In this document: positions 9,057-20,137 of the stretch, one piece after another
Layout of the letters: each line of letters begins with the position of its first letter
Numbering within the stretch: position 1 is the first letter of the stretch
Source of the DNA: JBFGCT01 sp963825565
GTDB taxonomy: Bacteria > Actinomycetota > Acidimicrobiia > Acidimicrobiales > Ilumatobacteraceae
Reading direction: 5' to 3'
NCBI GenBank assembly: GCA_963825565.1
Contig: CAWGTW010000006.1
Coordinates: forward strand, 1 to 64,000
Length of the DNA stretch: 64,000 bases
The notes under the pieces: model-generated
What the model saw: only the letters and a program-made list of their open reading frames with translations
Told to the model about the DNA's origin: nothing
Database searches by the model: none
Program-made: the position numbers and the translations under genes

Positions 9057-10168
9057 CAGCGGAACCCCAGACCGTCCAGCTCGGGCAACGACGCGAGCTC
9101 GACCGGGACGCCCGCCTCGATCGAACGATGCGCCGCGACGCCGACCGCCACCGACCACAGCCCGTCGAGAAGCGTGACGGCAGGAGGCCGGCGCTCCCGG
9201 ATGGCGGCCGCGAAGTCGACGTGCTCCAGGTAGCTGGCTCCGTGGTGCAGCCCGACGTGCCTGATCGCCGGGTTCTCGATCGTGTGCTCGGTCACCGCCT
9301 GCAGCCCGTCGGACCGGCGGCCGATGCGCAGCAGGCTCTCGGTCACGAACGCCTCCACCTTGCCCTCGTCGCCGACGACGGAGATCTCCTGCTCGTTCTT
9401 GCTCGCCTCGGCGAACATGCACAGGTCGAGGAGGCCGCGCACACCGTTGTCGAAGTCGACGATGACGAACGCGTTGTCGAGGATGTCCGGCGTCTCGCCG
9501 TCGTACCGCTCGTCGAGGTGGTTGACCGACTGGCCACCCGACGCCATCACCCGAACCGGGCGGGCCCCCGCCACCTGGTTCATCAGATCGAAGAAGTGGC
9601 AGCACTTCTCGACCAGCGTCCCGCCGGTGTTGCGGTTGAAGCGGTTCCAGTTGCCGACCTTGGGCAGGAACGGGAACCGGTGTTCGCGGATGGCGATCAT
9701 CTTCACCGCACCGACCGTTCCCGCTTCCAGCTCGGTCATCAGGCGCATCGTCGGCGGCATGTAGCGGTACTCGAGACCCATCCAGACGACCCGGCCGGGC
9801 GGCCCCGCTCCCGCCACTTCGACGACGTCGCGGCACGCAGCGATCGTCGTGCACAGCGGCTTCTCCACCAGCACGTGGACCGGGCGCTCGAGCGCGGCGA
9901 GCAACGTCTCGTGATGCGTGTGGTTCGGCGAGGCGATCACGACGGCGTCGCAGCGGCCGGAATCGAGCAGTTCGGCCGCGGTGTCGAACCGGGCCAGTTC
10001 GGCGTCGAGCCCGACCGCCAGCTGCGCCCAGTCGAGCGATTCGGCGTGGGGATCGGCGACGGCGGTCACGACGGCCCCGTCGAGGGCGAGGATGTTGTTG
10101 ATGTGCTCGACGCCCATCATCCCCGTCCCGATCACGCCGTATCGGATGGTCTCGAGGTCAGCACCCAT
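9056..10168 (-). CDS. Gfo/Idh/MocA-family NAD(P)-dependent oxidoreductase
   Basis: Cytosolic dehydrogenase of the glucose-fructose oxidoreductase / inositol dehydrogenase family, typically oxidising a sugar or sugar-derivative hydroxyl. The N-terminal dinucleotide site is 'GVIGTGMMGVEHI'. 'VLVEKPLCT' is the family EKP motif with the catalytic Lys, and 'GGTLVEKCCHFFD' resembles the substrate-side D/H motif. 370 residues is normal. ATG 10168 is supported by TACGCT 7 nt upstream. It is coupled to the ProA-like gene, which suggests that both act in one pathway of an unknown (perhaps amino- or sugar-acid) substrate. Confidence 0.9.
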   Translation of the reverse strand: MGADLETIRYGVIGTGMMGVEHINNILALDGAVVTAVADPHAESLDWAQLAVGLDAELARFDTAAELLDSGRCDAVVIASPNHTHHETLLAALERPVHVLVEKPLCTTIAACRDVVEVAGAGPPGRVVWMGLEYRYMPPTMRLMTELEAGTVGAVKMIAIREHRFPFLPKVGNWNRFNRNTGGTLVEKCCHFFDLMNQVAGARPVRVMASGGQSVNHLDERYDGETPDILDNAFVIVDFDNGVRGLLDLCMFAEASKNEQEISVVGDEGKVEAFVTESLLRIGRRSDGLQAVTEHTIENPAIRHVGLHHGASYLEHVDFAAAIRERRPPAVTLLDGLWSVAVGVAAHRSIEAGVPVELASLPELDGLGFR

Positions 10169-10175
10169 GGGGGCG

Positions 10176-10181
10176 AGCGTA
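10176..10181 (-). promoter_or_regulatory. -10-like hexamer for the oxidoreductase/ProA-like pair (leaderless start)
   Basis: Minus-strand TACGCT, a 7-nt GC-rich gap, then ATG 10168. Divergent from the start of the hydrolase gene at 10227. Confidence 0.45.
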
Positions 10182-10226
10182 GGCGGCGGCCTCGCGGATC
10201 GACGACCGCGCTGGCACACTGTCCCG

Positions 10227-10907
10227 ATGACGACGGATCGCTTCTACTTCCGCCAACTGCTCTCCGGACGGGACTTCGCGACATCCGATCCGCTCGCGAA
10301 ACAGATGGTCAACTTCGTCTACGCCGTCGGCGACCGCCAAACCGGCGAGTGCCTGCTCGTCGACCCGGCCTACGCGCCGGGCGAGCTCGCCGACGTCGTC
10401 GCCGCGGACGGCATGCGCGTCGTCGGTGTGCTCGCCACCCACTACCACCCCGATCACGTCGGCGGTTCGATGATGGGCTACTCGATCGCCGGCATCACCG
10501 AACTGCTCGAGCACGTCGACTGCCCGATCCACGTCAACCGTGACGAGACCGAATGGATCGAGAAGTCGACCGCCGTCGGCCGCGACCACCTCCTCGGTCA
10601 CGACTCCGGCGACGTCGTCACGGTCGGCGGCGTCGAGATCACCCTGCTCCACACGCCGGGGCACACCCCGGGCAGCCAATGCTTCCTCGTCGACGGGCGC
10701 CTCGTCGCCGGCGACACGCTGTTCCTCGACGGGTGCGGCCGGACCGACCTCCCCGGATCGAACCCGGCCCAGATGGTCGAGAGCCTGCGGCGCCTCGCCG
10801 AGATCCCCGACGACACCGTGCTGTTCCCCGGCCACCGCTACTCCCCCGCCGACAGCGCGCCGATGGACCAGGTCAAGCGGTCGAACTGGGTCTTCGCCCA
10901 ACTCTGA
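10227..10907 (+). CDS. Metallo-beta-lactamase-fold hydrolase (glyoxalase II-like)
   Basis: Cytosolic MBL-fold enzyme of 226 residues. The dinuclear metal site is visible as 'THYHPDHVGG' (HxHxDH), 'HTPGHTPGS' (third His), 'VAGDTLF' (bridging Asp) and 'FPGHRY' (last His). This set is typical of hydroxyacylglutathione-hydrolase-like and persulfide-dioxygenase-like thioesterases. In an actinobacterium the thiol would probably be mycothiol or another carrier, which is inference. ATG 10227 follows CACACT plus 6 nt. The gene stands alone and converges on the LysM lipoprotein. Confidence 0.88.
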   Translation: MTTDRFYFRQLLSGRDFATSDPLAKQMVNFVYAVGDRQTGECLLVDPAYAPGELADVVAADGMRVVGVLATHYHPDHVGGSMMGYSIAGITELLEHVDCPIHVNRDETEWIEKSTAVGRDHLLGHDSGDVVTVGGVEITLLHTPGHTPGSQCFLVDGRLVAGDTLFLDGCGRTDLPGSNPAQMVESLRRLAEIPDDTVLFPGHRYSPADSAPMDQVKRSNWVFAQL

Positions 10908-11002
10908 CCGCGTCGTCGCTCCTGCCCGGTTCTTGCCCGTTCGGTGTCAGACCCCGATCCGGGCAGCACACCGCGCGGATCGCTCGCTCGCCGCCTCCGG
11001 CG

Positions 11003-11629
11003 TCAGCAATCCGCCTTGGCGGGGATGATGATCGTCTGGCCGATGTTGAACTGCGAGTAGGCGGGGTTCGAGGCGTTGGCCGCGGCGAGCGCCTCCAGCG
11101 TCACGTCGTACTTGCGGGCCAGGGCGAGCGGGAAGTCGCCGGCGACCACGGTGTGCTCGCCCTCCGCGCAGTTGTCACCCGTCTCGGGGATCGCCTCGCC
11201 CGCCGGCGCGGCGGTCGCCGGATCGGCGGTCTCGGCGGCGGGCTCTGCGGCAGCAGTGGCGGCGGCGGTCCCGCCGGGCGGGATCTTGATGATCGTGCCC
11301 GGGAACGGGAACTCGTTGGCGCTCGCCCACCCGTTGTAGGCGACCAGGTCGTCGAGCGGCACGCCGAACTGCTCGGCCACCTTCAGTGGGTAGTCGCCCG
11401 GCTGGACCTCGTACTCCTGCTCGAGCGGGTTGACACCGTCGACCACCGAGTCGGGCGGCAGTGTGGTGGCCGGGGGCTTGACGACGAACGCCGTCGGACC
11501 GGTGCTCAAGCTGATCGTCGACCGTGTCGGGGCCGAGCTGGCATCGCTCCCGCAGGAAGCGAGAACGATCGCGCCGACGACGACCGGCCACGAGATGACG
11601 CCCAGACGGCGGATGGAACTGAACCGCAT
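11003..11629 (-). CDS. Lipoprotein with two LysM domains
   Basis: Membrane-anchored cell-wall-binding protein of 208 residues. The signal peptide ends in the lipobox 'IVLASC'. After a Ser/Thr/Pro-rich spacer, a first LysM-like repeat runs from 'EYEVQPGDYPLKVAEQFGV' to 'GTIIKIPPG'. An Ala/Thr/Glu linker follows, then a second from 'EHTVVAGDFPLALARKYDV' to 'GQTIIIPAKADC'. LysM domains bind the N-acetylglucosamine chain of peptidoglycan. There is no catalytic domain, so it is probably a scaffold or wall sensor. The last residue is Cys and may pair with the Cys before the second repeat. TACGAT lies 8 nt before ATG 11629. Confidence 0.88.
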   Translation of the reverse strand: MRFSSIRRLGVISWPVVVGAIVLASCGSDASSAPTRSTISLSTGPTAFVVKPPATTLPPDSVVDGVNPLEQEYEVQPGDYPLKVAEQFGVPLDDLVAYNGWASANEFPFPGTIIKIPPGGTAAATAAAEPAAETADPATAAPAGEAIPETGDNCAEGEHTVVAGDFPLALARKYDVTLEALAAANASNPAYSQFNIGQTIIIPAKADC

Positions 11630-11637
11630 GACGGGTC

Positions 11638-11643
11638 ATCGTA
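11638..11643 (-). promoter_or_regulatory. -10-like hexamer for the LysM lipoprotein (leaderless start)
   Basis: Minus-strand TACGAT, then 8 nt, then ATG 11629. Confidence 0.45.
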
Positions 11644-11697
11644 GGCGGCGGCGAGCAGTACCCGACGTCAGCTCGCCCCGGCGGGCGGTGACACGTG

Positions 11698-13149
<1,452 letters not shown>

Positions 13150-13173
13150 GACGATGCTCGCTCTCCACTCGGC

Positions 13174-16100
13174 TCACGCTCGCGCCGCTTCCATGATCTT
13201 GGCGACGGTCTCGTCCTCGGTGAGACCGGCGGCTGTCGACTCCGCCATCACGGACAGGACCCGCTTGTAGTCGATCGGCATCACCTTGCGGAACCGCGCG
13301 CTCTCGACGGCCCACGACGTCAGGATGCCGGCTGCGACCGCCGACCCCGTGAGGTCGCGGTGGCGTTCGACGGTCGTCCTGACGAATTCGCGGTCGTCGG
13401 CGTCGAGGTCCTCGAGCCGCACCATGTCGTCGTTGACCCGGCTGGCGAACTCGCCGTCGTGGTCGTAGACGTAGGCGATCCCGCCCGACATCCCCGCCCC
13501 GAAGTTGCGGCCGGTCGGGCCGAGCACGACCACACGACCACCGGTCATGTACTCGCAGCCGTGGTCGCCGACGCCTTCGCTGACGGCGAGCGCGCCCGAG
13601 TTGCGCACGCAGAACCGTTCGCCGACGATGCCGCGCAGGAAGATCTCGCCGCCGGTCGCGCCGTAGGCGATGACGTTGCCGGCGATCACCTGCTCCTCGG
13701 CGACGAACGGCGCAGCGGGGTGCGGGTGGACGATCAACCGCCCACCGGAGAGCCCCTTGCCCAGGTAGTCGTTGGCGTCACCGACCAACCGCATCTCGAT
13801 GCCGGTGGGGACGAAGGCCCCGAAGCTCTGCCCCGCCGAGCCGGTCAGGGTGATCTCGATCGTCCCGTCGGGAAGGCCGGCGCCCCTCCAGCGCTTGGTG
13901 ACCTCGTGGCCGAGCAGGGTGCCGACCGTGCGGTTGACGTTGCGGATCGGCAGGTCGATCGCAACGTGGTGACCGTCATCGATCGCCGGCCGGGCGAGCT
14001 CGATCAGCCGCTGGTCGAGCGCATCGTCGAGCCCGTGGTCCTGACCGACGCTCTGGTGCAAGGACTGGCCGTACCGGTTGTCGGGCACGGCGAGGATCGG
14101 AGCGATGTCGAGCCCCGAGGCCTTCCAGTGGTCGATCGCCCGGCGCGTGTCGAGGCACTCGACGTGACCGATCAACTCCTCCATCGTCGCGAACCCGAGT
14201 TCGGCCATCAGCTCGCGCACCTCCTCGGCGATGTACTCGAAGAAGTTGACGACGAACTCGGGCCGGCCGGTGAAGCGCTCGCGCAGTACCGGGTTCTGGG
14301 TGGCGATCCCGACCGGGCAGGTGTCGAGATGGCAGACGCGCATCATGATGCAGCCGGACACGACGAGCGGGGCGGTCGCGAACCCGTACTCCTCCGCGCC
14401 GAGCAGCGCGGCGATCACGACGTCTCGGCCGGTCTTCATCTGACCGTCGGTCTGGACGACGATCCGGTCGCGCAATCCGTTGAGGAGCAGCGTCTGCTGG
14501 GTCTCGGCCAGGCCGAGCTCCCACGGACCGCCGGCGTGCTTCAGCGACGTGAGCGGGCTGGCGCCGGTGCCGCCGTCGTGGCCGGAGATCAGCACGACGT
14601 CGGCCTTCGCCTTCGCCACGCCGGCGGCGACGGTGCCGACGCCGGTCTCAGCGACCAGCTTGACGTGGATCCGCGCCTCGGGGTTGGCGTTCTTCAGGTC
14701 GTGGATCAGCTGCTTGAGGTCCTCGATCGAGTAGATGTCGTGGTGCGGCGGCGGGCTGATCAACCCGACCCCCGGTGTCGAGTACCGGGTCGTGGCGATC
14801 CACGGGTACACCTTGTGGCCGGGGAGCTGGCCGCCCTCGCCGGGCTTGGCGCCCTGCGCCATCTTGATCTGGATGTCGTCGGAGTTGGTCAGGTACTCCG
14901 CGGTGACCCCGAAGCGGCCCGAGGCGACCTGCTTGATCGCCGACCGGCGGCTCGGGTCGTACAGCCGATCAGCGTCCTCGCCGCCCTCGCCGGTGTTCGA
15001 CTTCGCCCCGATCGAGTTCATCGCGATCGCCAGCGTCTCGTGGGCCTCGGCCGAGATCGAGCCGTAGCTCATCGCGCCGGTCGAGAAGCGCTTGACGATC
15101 TCGGCGACCGGCTCGACGTCGTCGATCGGGATCGGCGGGCGGTCGCTCGAGAGCTCGAACAGGCCGCGCAGCGTCATCAGCCGCTCCGACTGGTCGTCGA
15201 CCTTGCGGGTGTACTCCTTGAACAGGTCGTACCGTCCCGCCCGGGTCGAGTGCTGGAGCTTGAACACCGTCTCCGGGTTGAACAGGTGAGCTTCGCCCTC
15301 GCGGCGCCACTGGTACTCGCCACCGAGATCGAGTCGGCGGTGGGCACGATCCTCCGGGCGCGCCGGGTTGGCCATCTTGTGCCGTGCCGCCACCTCGGCG
15401 GCGATCTCGGGAAGGCCGATGCCGCCGAGCTGGCTGACCGTGCCGGTGAAGTACTCGTCGACCAGCTCGCGGCCGAGCCCGATCGCCTCGAAGATCTGCG
15501 CGCCGGTGTACGACGCGACCGTCGACACCCCCATCTTCGACATGACCTTGAGAACGCCCTTGCCGCACGCCTTGATGTAGTTGCGGATGCCGACCTGCGG
15601 GTCGAGGTCGCCGAGCCCGTGCATGTCCTCGCTGATCAGATCCTCGATCGACTCGAATGCGAGGTACGGGTTGATCGCGCCGGCGCCGTACCCGATCAGC
15701 AGGGCCATGTGGTGCACCTCGCGGGCGTCGCCGGCCTCGACGATCAGCCCGGCCATCGTCCGCTGCTTGGTGCGCACGAGGTGGTGGTGCACCGCCGACG
15801 TCAGCAACAGCGACGGGATCGGAGCGTCGACCGAGTCTGCGTTGCGATCGGACAGCACGATGATCCGCGCGCCGTCATCGATCGCCTGCGACGCCTCGGC
15901 ACAGATCCGGTCGAGCGCGGCCCGCAGCCCCGCGCCGTCGTCGGCGACCCGGTACAGCCCCGAGATCACCTTGGCGCGCAGCCCAGGATGCTCGCCGTCG
16001 TCGTCGATGTGGATGATCTTGGCCAGTTCGTCGTTGTCGATGATCGGGAACGGCAGCGTGAGTTGGCGGCAGTTCTCGGGACCGGGGGCGAGGAGGTTCG

Positions 16101-17715
16101 CCTCCGGGCCGACCGTCGAGGACACCGCCGTGACGACCTCCTCGCGGATCGCGTCGAGCGGTGGGTTGGTCACCTGGGCGAAGAGCTGCTTGAAGTAGTC
16201 GAAGATCAGCCGCGGCCGCTCGGAGAGCACGGCGAGCGGGGTGTCGGTCCCCATCGAACCGAGCGCCTCGCCGCCGGTGCGGGCCATCGGTGCGATCAGG
16301 ATCTTCAGTTCCTCGTGGGTGTAGCCGAACATCTGCTGGCGGCGCAGCACGCTCTGGTGGCTGAACACGACGTGCTCCCGAGCCGGCAGGTCGGCCAGGT
16401 CGGTCATCCCGGCCTCGAGCCACTCCCCGTAGGGATGCTCGGCCGACAGCTCCGCCTTGATCTCCTCGTCGCCGACGATTCGTCCCTCGTTCGTGTCGAT
16501 CAGGAACATCCGCCCCGGTTGCAGCCTGCCCTTGGCGACGACGCGCGATGGGTCGATGTCGATCACGCCGACCTCCGACGCCATCACGACGAGGTCGTCG
16601 TCGGTGACCCAGTACCGGCTCGGGCGCAGGCCGTTTCGATCGAGGAGTGCGCCGATCACCTCACCGTCGGTGAAGGTGACGCTCGCCGGGCCGTCCCACG
16701 GTTCCATCATCGCCGCGTGGAAGCGGTAGAAGTCGCGCTGCTCTTTCGACATCGTGGTGTCGTTCTCCCACGCCGCGGGGATCATCATCAGCACGGCGTG
16801 GTGGATCGGGTACCCCCCGAGATGGAGCAGTTCGAGCACCTCGTCGAAGCGCGCCGTGTCCGACGAGCCCGGGGTGCAGATCGGGAACGCCCGCTCGACG
16901 CCGGGAAGCTGCGGGCTGGCGAGCATCGCCTCGCGTGCCCGCATCCAGTTCTGGTTGCCCTGGACGGTGTTGATCTCCCCGTTGTGCGCGACGAACCGGT
17001 ACGGGTGGGCAAGCGGCCAGGACGGGAACGTGTTGGTCGAGAACCGCGAGTGCACGAGCAGCAGTGCCGACTCGATTCGAGGGTCGGTCAGGTCGGCGAA
17101 GAACTCGCTCAGCTGCGGCGTCGTCAGCATGCCCTTGTAGACGATCGTCCGTGACGACAGCGACGCGAAGTAGGTGTCGAGGTCGCCGGTCAGCTCGCGG
17201 CGGCTCCGCTTCCGGGCGACGAACGCCAGGCGATCGAGCTCGATCCCGCTCGCCTCGCCGAGGTCGGCGACGAAGAGCTGCTTGAACCAGGGCATCGCCA
17301 TGCGCGCCGTCTTGCCGAGGCACTCCGGCTCGACCGGCAGGTCGCGCCAGCCGAGCACGACGAGCCCGACCTCCTCGAACGTCGCCTCGATCGCTGCTTG
17401 GGCCTGCTTGCAGTAGAGCTCGTCGGCGGGCAGGAAGGCGATACCGGCCGCGTAGGAACCGGCCGGGGGGAGCTCGAAGTCGACGACGTCACGGAACAGG
17501 CGGTCGGGGATCTGGAGCAGGATGCCTGCGCCGTCGCCCGTGTCGGGTTCGGCGCCGGTCGCACCCCGGTGTTCGAGATTGGTCAACGCCGACAGGCCCG
17601 TGCGCACGAGCTCGTGCGACGCGACACCCTTGAGGTTGGCGACGAACGAGACACCGCACGAGTCGTGCTCGTGTCGCGGGTCGTAGAGGCCGGTGGGGCC
17701 CGGAGGCTGCTGCAT
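13174..17715 (-). CDS. gltB: Glutamate synthase (NADPH) large subunit
   Basis: Catalytic subunit of GOGAT, the main ammonia-assimilation route with glutamine synthetase. The N-terminal class II amidotransferase domain begins after a short propeptide. Cys20 in 'HDSCGVSF' would be the mature N-terminal nucleophile. The central and FMN-binding synthase domains follow, with the [3Fe-4S] cysteines in 'CIMMRVCHLDTCPVG'. The C-terminal beta-helix has glycine repeats ('GYGATGGEIFLRG' region). About 1513 residues, the expected size. ATG 17715 ('MQQPPGPTG') is used because it places the Cys near the N-terminus; a start 63 nt upstream is possible. The 274 bp between it and the divergent membrane-protein gene show no further gene. 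Confidence 0.97.
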   Translation of the reverse strand: MQQPPGPTGLYDPRHEHDSCGVSFVANLKGVASHELVRTGLSALTNLEHRGATGAEPDTGDGAGILLQIPDRLFRDVVDFELPPAGSYAAGIAFLPADELYCKQAQAAIEATFEEVGLVVLGWRDLPVEPECLGKTARMAMPWFKQLFVADLGEASGIELDRLAFVARKRSRRELTGDLDTYFASLSSRTIVYKGMLTTPQLSEFFADLTDPRIESALLLVHSRFSTNTFPSWPLAHPYRFVAHNGEINTVQGNQNWMRAREAMLASPQLPGVERAFPICTPGSSDTARFDEVLELLHLGGYPIHHAVLMMIPAAWENDTTMSKEQRDFYRFHAAMMEPWDGPASVTFTDGEVIGALLDRNGLRPSRYWVTDDDLVVMASEVGVIDIDPSRVVAKGRLQPGRMFLIDTNEGRIVGDEEIKAELSAEHPYGEWLEAGMTDLADLPAREHVVFSHQSVLRRQQMFGYTHEELKILIAPMARTGGEALGSMGTDTPLAVLSERPRLIFDYFKQLFAQVTNPPLDAIREEVVTAVSSTVGPEANLLAPGPENCRQLTLPFPIIDNDELAKIIHIDDDGEHPGLRAKVISGLYRVADDGAGLRAALDRICAEASQAIDDGARIIVLSDRNADSVDAPIPSLLLTSAVHHHLVRTKQRTMAGLIVEAGDAREVHHMALLIGYGAGAINPYLAFESIEDLISEDMHGLGDLDPQVGIRNYIKACGKGVLKVMSKMGVSTVASYTGAQIFEAIGLGRELVDEYFTGTVSQLGGIGLPEIAAEVAARHKMANPARPEDRAHRRLDLGGEYQWRREGEAHLFNPETVFKLQHSTRAGRYDLFKEYTRKVDDQSERLMTLRGLFELSSDRPPIPIDDVEPVAEIVKRFSTGAMSYGSISAEAHETLAIAMNSIGAKSNTGEGGEDADRLYDPSRRSAIKQVASGRFGVTAEYLTNSDDIQIKMAQGAKPGEGGQLPGHKVYPWIATTRYSTPGVGLISPPPHHDIYSIEDLKQLIHDLKNANPEARIHVKLVAETGVGTVAAGVAKAKADVVLISGHDGGTGASPLTSLKHAGGPWELGLAETQQTLLLNGLRDRIVVQTDGQMKTGRDVVIAALLGAEEYGFATAPLVVSGCIMMRVCHLDTCPVGIATQNPVLRERFTGRPEFVVNFFEYIAEEVRELMAELGFATMEELIGHVECLDTRRAIDHWKASGLDIAPILAVPDNRYGQSLHQSVGQDHGLDDALDQRLIELARPAIDDGHHVAIDLPIRNVNRTVGTLLGHEVTKRWRGAGLPDGTIEITLTGSAGQSFGAFVPTGIEMRLVGDANDYLGKGLSGGRLIVHPHPAAPFVAEEQVIAGNVIAYGATGGEIFLRGIVGERFCVRNSGALAVSEGVGDHGCEYMTGGRVVVLGPTGRNFGAGMSGGIAYVYDHDGEFASRVNDDMVRLEDLDADDREFVRTTVERHRDLTGSAVAAGILTSWAVESARFRKVMPIDYKRVLSVMAESTAAGLTEDETVAKIMEAARA

Positions 17716-17989
17716 GGTCACATCCACGGTCGGAACTCGGAGCTGGGCTCGCCGAGCGACGGCGGTCGGCCGGCCCACCTCTGGGAGGATGCTCGAGACA
17801 ACGCTGGCCCAAGCGGGGAACAGCAGTCTAGAGCGTGGGTCGCCGATCGGAAAGCTGCGTTCGTTCGTGATCGAGCCGATGCCGCCGCAGGCAGCCGGCG
17901 AGCAGCCGGCGTGTGCGCGAGGTCCGCTCGCGCCGCGGCCAGGCTCAAGGTCCGCTCAAGCCGGGCCGACCCGCTGCCGATCAAGCAAC

Positions 17990-19231
17990 GTGGACACGAC
18001 GACCGCTCCGCCGGAGCAGACCGCCGTTCGAGCCGGCCGCGAGGGGGCGACCGCGCCGGCAGCCCCCGACCGTCGGCCGCTCGCCCGCGACCCGGCGCCG
18101 GCGCGCACCTCTTCCGGCACGTACCGCCATCTCGGCTACGCCGGACTGGTGCCGACGATGCCGGCGGCGGCGGCGTCCGTCTCCGACACCGATCGATCCG
18201 GCCCCGCCGCGACCCCGATGCCGATCCTTCCCGGGCCGACGCGGCTCGAGGTCCCGCGACCGATGCCGGCGCCGTCGCCGGAGACGCTCGACGAGCCCGT
18301 GGTCGCGCCGCTCCACCCGAACACCGGCCTGCCGATGTTCCCGACCGGAGCGGTCACGCCGACGCCGACCTGGAAGCGCCGCTCGCGCCGGACCCGCGCA
18401 TCGACGCGGCTGATGTGGGTCGGCGTGATCGTGCTGATGGTCGCGATCCTCTGGGCGGCGACGACGATGTTCAGCGGTCCCGATGGGTCGTCGGAGGCCA
18501 CCACCACGACCACGCTGGTCGCCGGCGCGGCGACCGCATCGGGTGCCACGACGGCCAACCGTCCCGAGGTCGCAACGCTCCTCGAGGAGCTCGAGCTCGA
18601 CGAGTTGGGCCAGCCGATCCCGCTGACCAATGAGAACAACTACGGCTTCACGCTCGTCGATCCGTTCGGGTTCGAGATCTCCGCCCGCGTCGAACGGGCG
18701 ACCGGCGACTTCGTCGCGACCACCAAGCAGCTCAGCGAGATCCGGGGCATCGACGGCCGGTTCTACGGGCGCGAACGCGACGGGGCGTGGATCGAATTGA
18801 CCGCCGAGGCGGGCGCCGCGATCCCCCCCGCCCTGCTCGCCGGCCCGCTCGAGTTGAGTGACGTGCTCCCCCCGGCGCTGGCCGACTTCGTCGTCGACTC
18901 GCGCAGCGACGCGACGGGTCGCCGCGTCTACCTGATCGACGACTCCCGGCTCGCCGCCGATGCGCCGGCGACCCGCATGCGCTGGTTCGCGCGCTGGGGA
19001 CTGGTCGCCGACGGGGCCGTCCCCGACCCGATCGAACGCGTCGACGACGGCGTGCCGGTCGTGGCCGCACCGGGCGACGTTCTACTCGCCGTGCAGGTCG
19101 ACGGCGACGACTTCGTCAGCCAGGTCGAGATCGCATCACCCTCGATCGGCGGCACCGCGTCGTACCGGCTGCTCGAACCGTTGGCCGGTGGGATCACCAT
19201 CGATCGACCCGACGTCGTCGCCGGCGGCTGA
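17990..19231 (+). CDS. Single-pass membrane protein with conserved extracytoplasmic domain, paralogue A
   Basis: No family recognised. From GTG 17990 ('VDTTTAPPEQ') it has 413 residues. A Pro/Ala-rich, probably disordered cytoplasmic N-terminus of about 135 residues precedes one transmembrane helix ('MWVGVIVLMVAILWAA'). A Thr-rich linker follows, then an extracytoplasmic domain of about 220 residues. That domain shares ordered segments with the gene at 20138: 'YGFTLVDPFGFEISARVERA' against 'YAFGWTDPFGLSVDVQVDRA', then 'GDFVATT', 'WIEL' and 'SPSIGGTASYRLLEP'. The start is placed by analogy with the paralogue, which begins 'MTADTTSP'. An earlier in-frame start would add a low-complexity stretch. 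Function unknown; the two probably arose by duplication. Confidence 0.75.
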   Translation: MDTTTAPPEQTAVRAGREGATAPAAPDRRPLARDPAPARTSSGTYRHLGYAGLVPTMPAAAASVSDTDRSGPAATPMPILPGPTRLEVPRPMPAPSPETLDEPVVAPLHPNTGLPMFPTGAVTPTPTWKRRSRRTRASTRLMWVGVIVLMVAILWAATTMFSGPDGSSEATTTTTLVAGAATASGATTANRPEVATLLEELELDELGQPIPLTNENNYGFTLVDPFGFEISARVERATGDFVATTKQLSEIRGIDGRFYGRERDGAWIELTAEAGAAIPPALLAGPLELSDVLPPALADFVVDSRSDATGRRVYLIDDSRLAADAPATRMRWFARWGLVADGAVPDPIERVDDGVPVVAAPGDVLLAVQVDGDDFVSQVEIASPSIGGTASYRLLEPLAGGITIDRPDVVAGG

Positions 19232-19235
19232 TCGA

Positions 19236-20057
19236 TCAGCGATCGGCGAACACCGGCCGGCGTTGCTCGAACTCGGCCATCACGGCCTCGACCTGGTTCG
19301 GGGAGCCGATCTGCTCGCCGATCACCCGGCGCTCCTCCGCGAACTGCTCGGCGGCACCGGCGTTGGCCAAGCGGTTGAACAGCGCCTTCGCACCCCGCAC
19401 TGCGCCGGGGCTACGCCCTGCGATCTCGCGGGCCAGTGCGAGCGCGTCGGCGTACGGTTCGTCGCTGAGCCGCGTGACGAGCCCCAGATGCGCGGCCTCG
19501 GCGCCGGTGAACAGGCGCGCCGTGAACGTGAGTTCCTTGGCGACGTCGGGGCGGACCAGCCGGGACAGCATGAGCGTTCCGGTCATGTCGGGCACCAGCC
19601 CCCAGTGGACCTCGCGGACCGACCACTTGGTGCCCGGGTGCGAGATGCGGATGTCGGCGCCGAGGGCGATCTGCAGGCCACCGCCGAGCGCGTGGCCGTG
19701 GACGGCGGCGATCACCGGGACGGGCACCTCCTGCCACACCCAACACACCTGCTGCCCGAGGTGAGTGATGCGGCCGCCGACCATCGAACCGGGGCTTCCC
19801 TCGGCGCTGGCGGCCTCGCTCACCGGCCGATGTTCGCCCGCCATCGCCTGGAACGAGCCGAAGTCGAGCCCGGCGCAGAACGAGGCGCCGGCGCCGGACA
19901 GCACGACGGCGCGCAGTCCCGAATCGTCCTTGAGACGCTCGCCCACCTCGGCGAGCGCGAGGAACATCGCGTTGTCGAGCGCGTTGCGCTTGTCGGGACG
20001 GTTGAGTTTGACGTCGGCGACGCCGTCGACGATGGAGAGGAGCACGCGGTCGGACAT
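19236..20057 (-). CDS. Enoyl-CoA hydratase/isomerase (crotonase) family protein
   Basis: Cytosolic crotonase-fold enzyme of 273 residues acting on an acyl-CoA. The oxyanion-hole segments are 'GAGASFCAGLDFGSF' and 'HGHALGGGLQIALGADIRI'. 'REVHWGLVPDMTGT' lies where hydratases carry the second catalytic Glu and where isomerases carry Asp, so hydratase and dienoyl-CoA isomerase are both possible. It sits convergent with paralogue A (4 bp apart) and divergent from paralogue B. CAGAAT plus 6 nt precedes ATG 20057. No other beta-oxidation gene is adjacent. Confidence 0.9.
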   Translation of the reverse strand: MSDRVLLSIVDGVADVKLNRPDKRNALDNAMFLALAEVGERLKDDSGLRAVVLSGAGASFCAGLDFGSFQAMAGEHRPVSEAASAEGSPGSMVGGRITHLGQQVCWVWQEVPVPVIAAVHGHALGGGLQIALGADIRISHPGTKWSVREVHWGLVPDMTGTLMLSRLVRPDVAKELTFTARLFTGAEAAHLGLVTRLSDEPYADALALAREIAGRSPGAVRGAKALFNRLANAGAAEQFAEERRVIGEQIGSPNQVEAVMAEFEQRRPVFADR

Positions 20058-20137
20058 CTCCCCATTCTGGCGGGACCGGGTCGGGACGCACGACCCGCGC
20101 CGTTCAAGGCCGGCCCCGGAGCTGCCGATGACATCGG

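Noticed and set aside
17716..17989. Riboswitch or extra gene upstream of gltB
   Set aside because: No conserved aptamer-like sequence or coding signal could be seen in the 274 bp.
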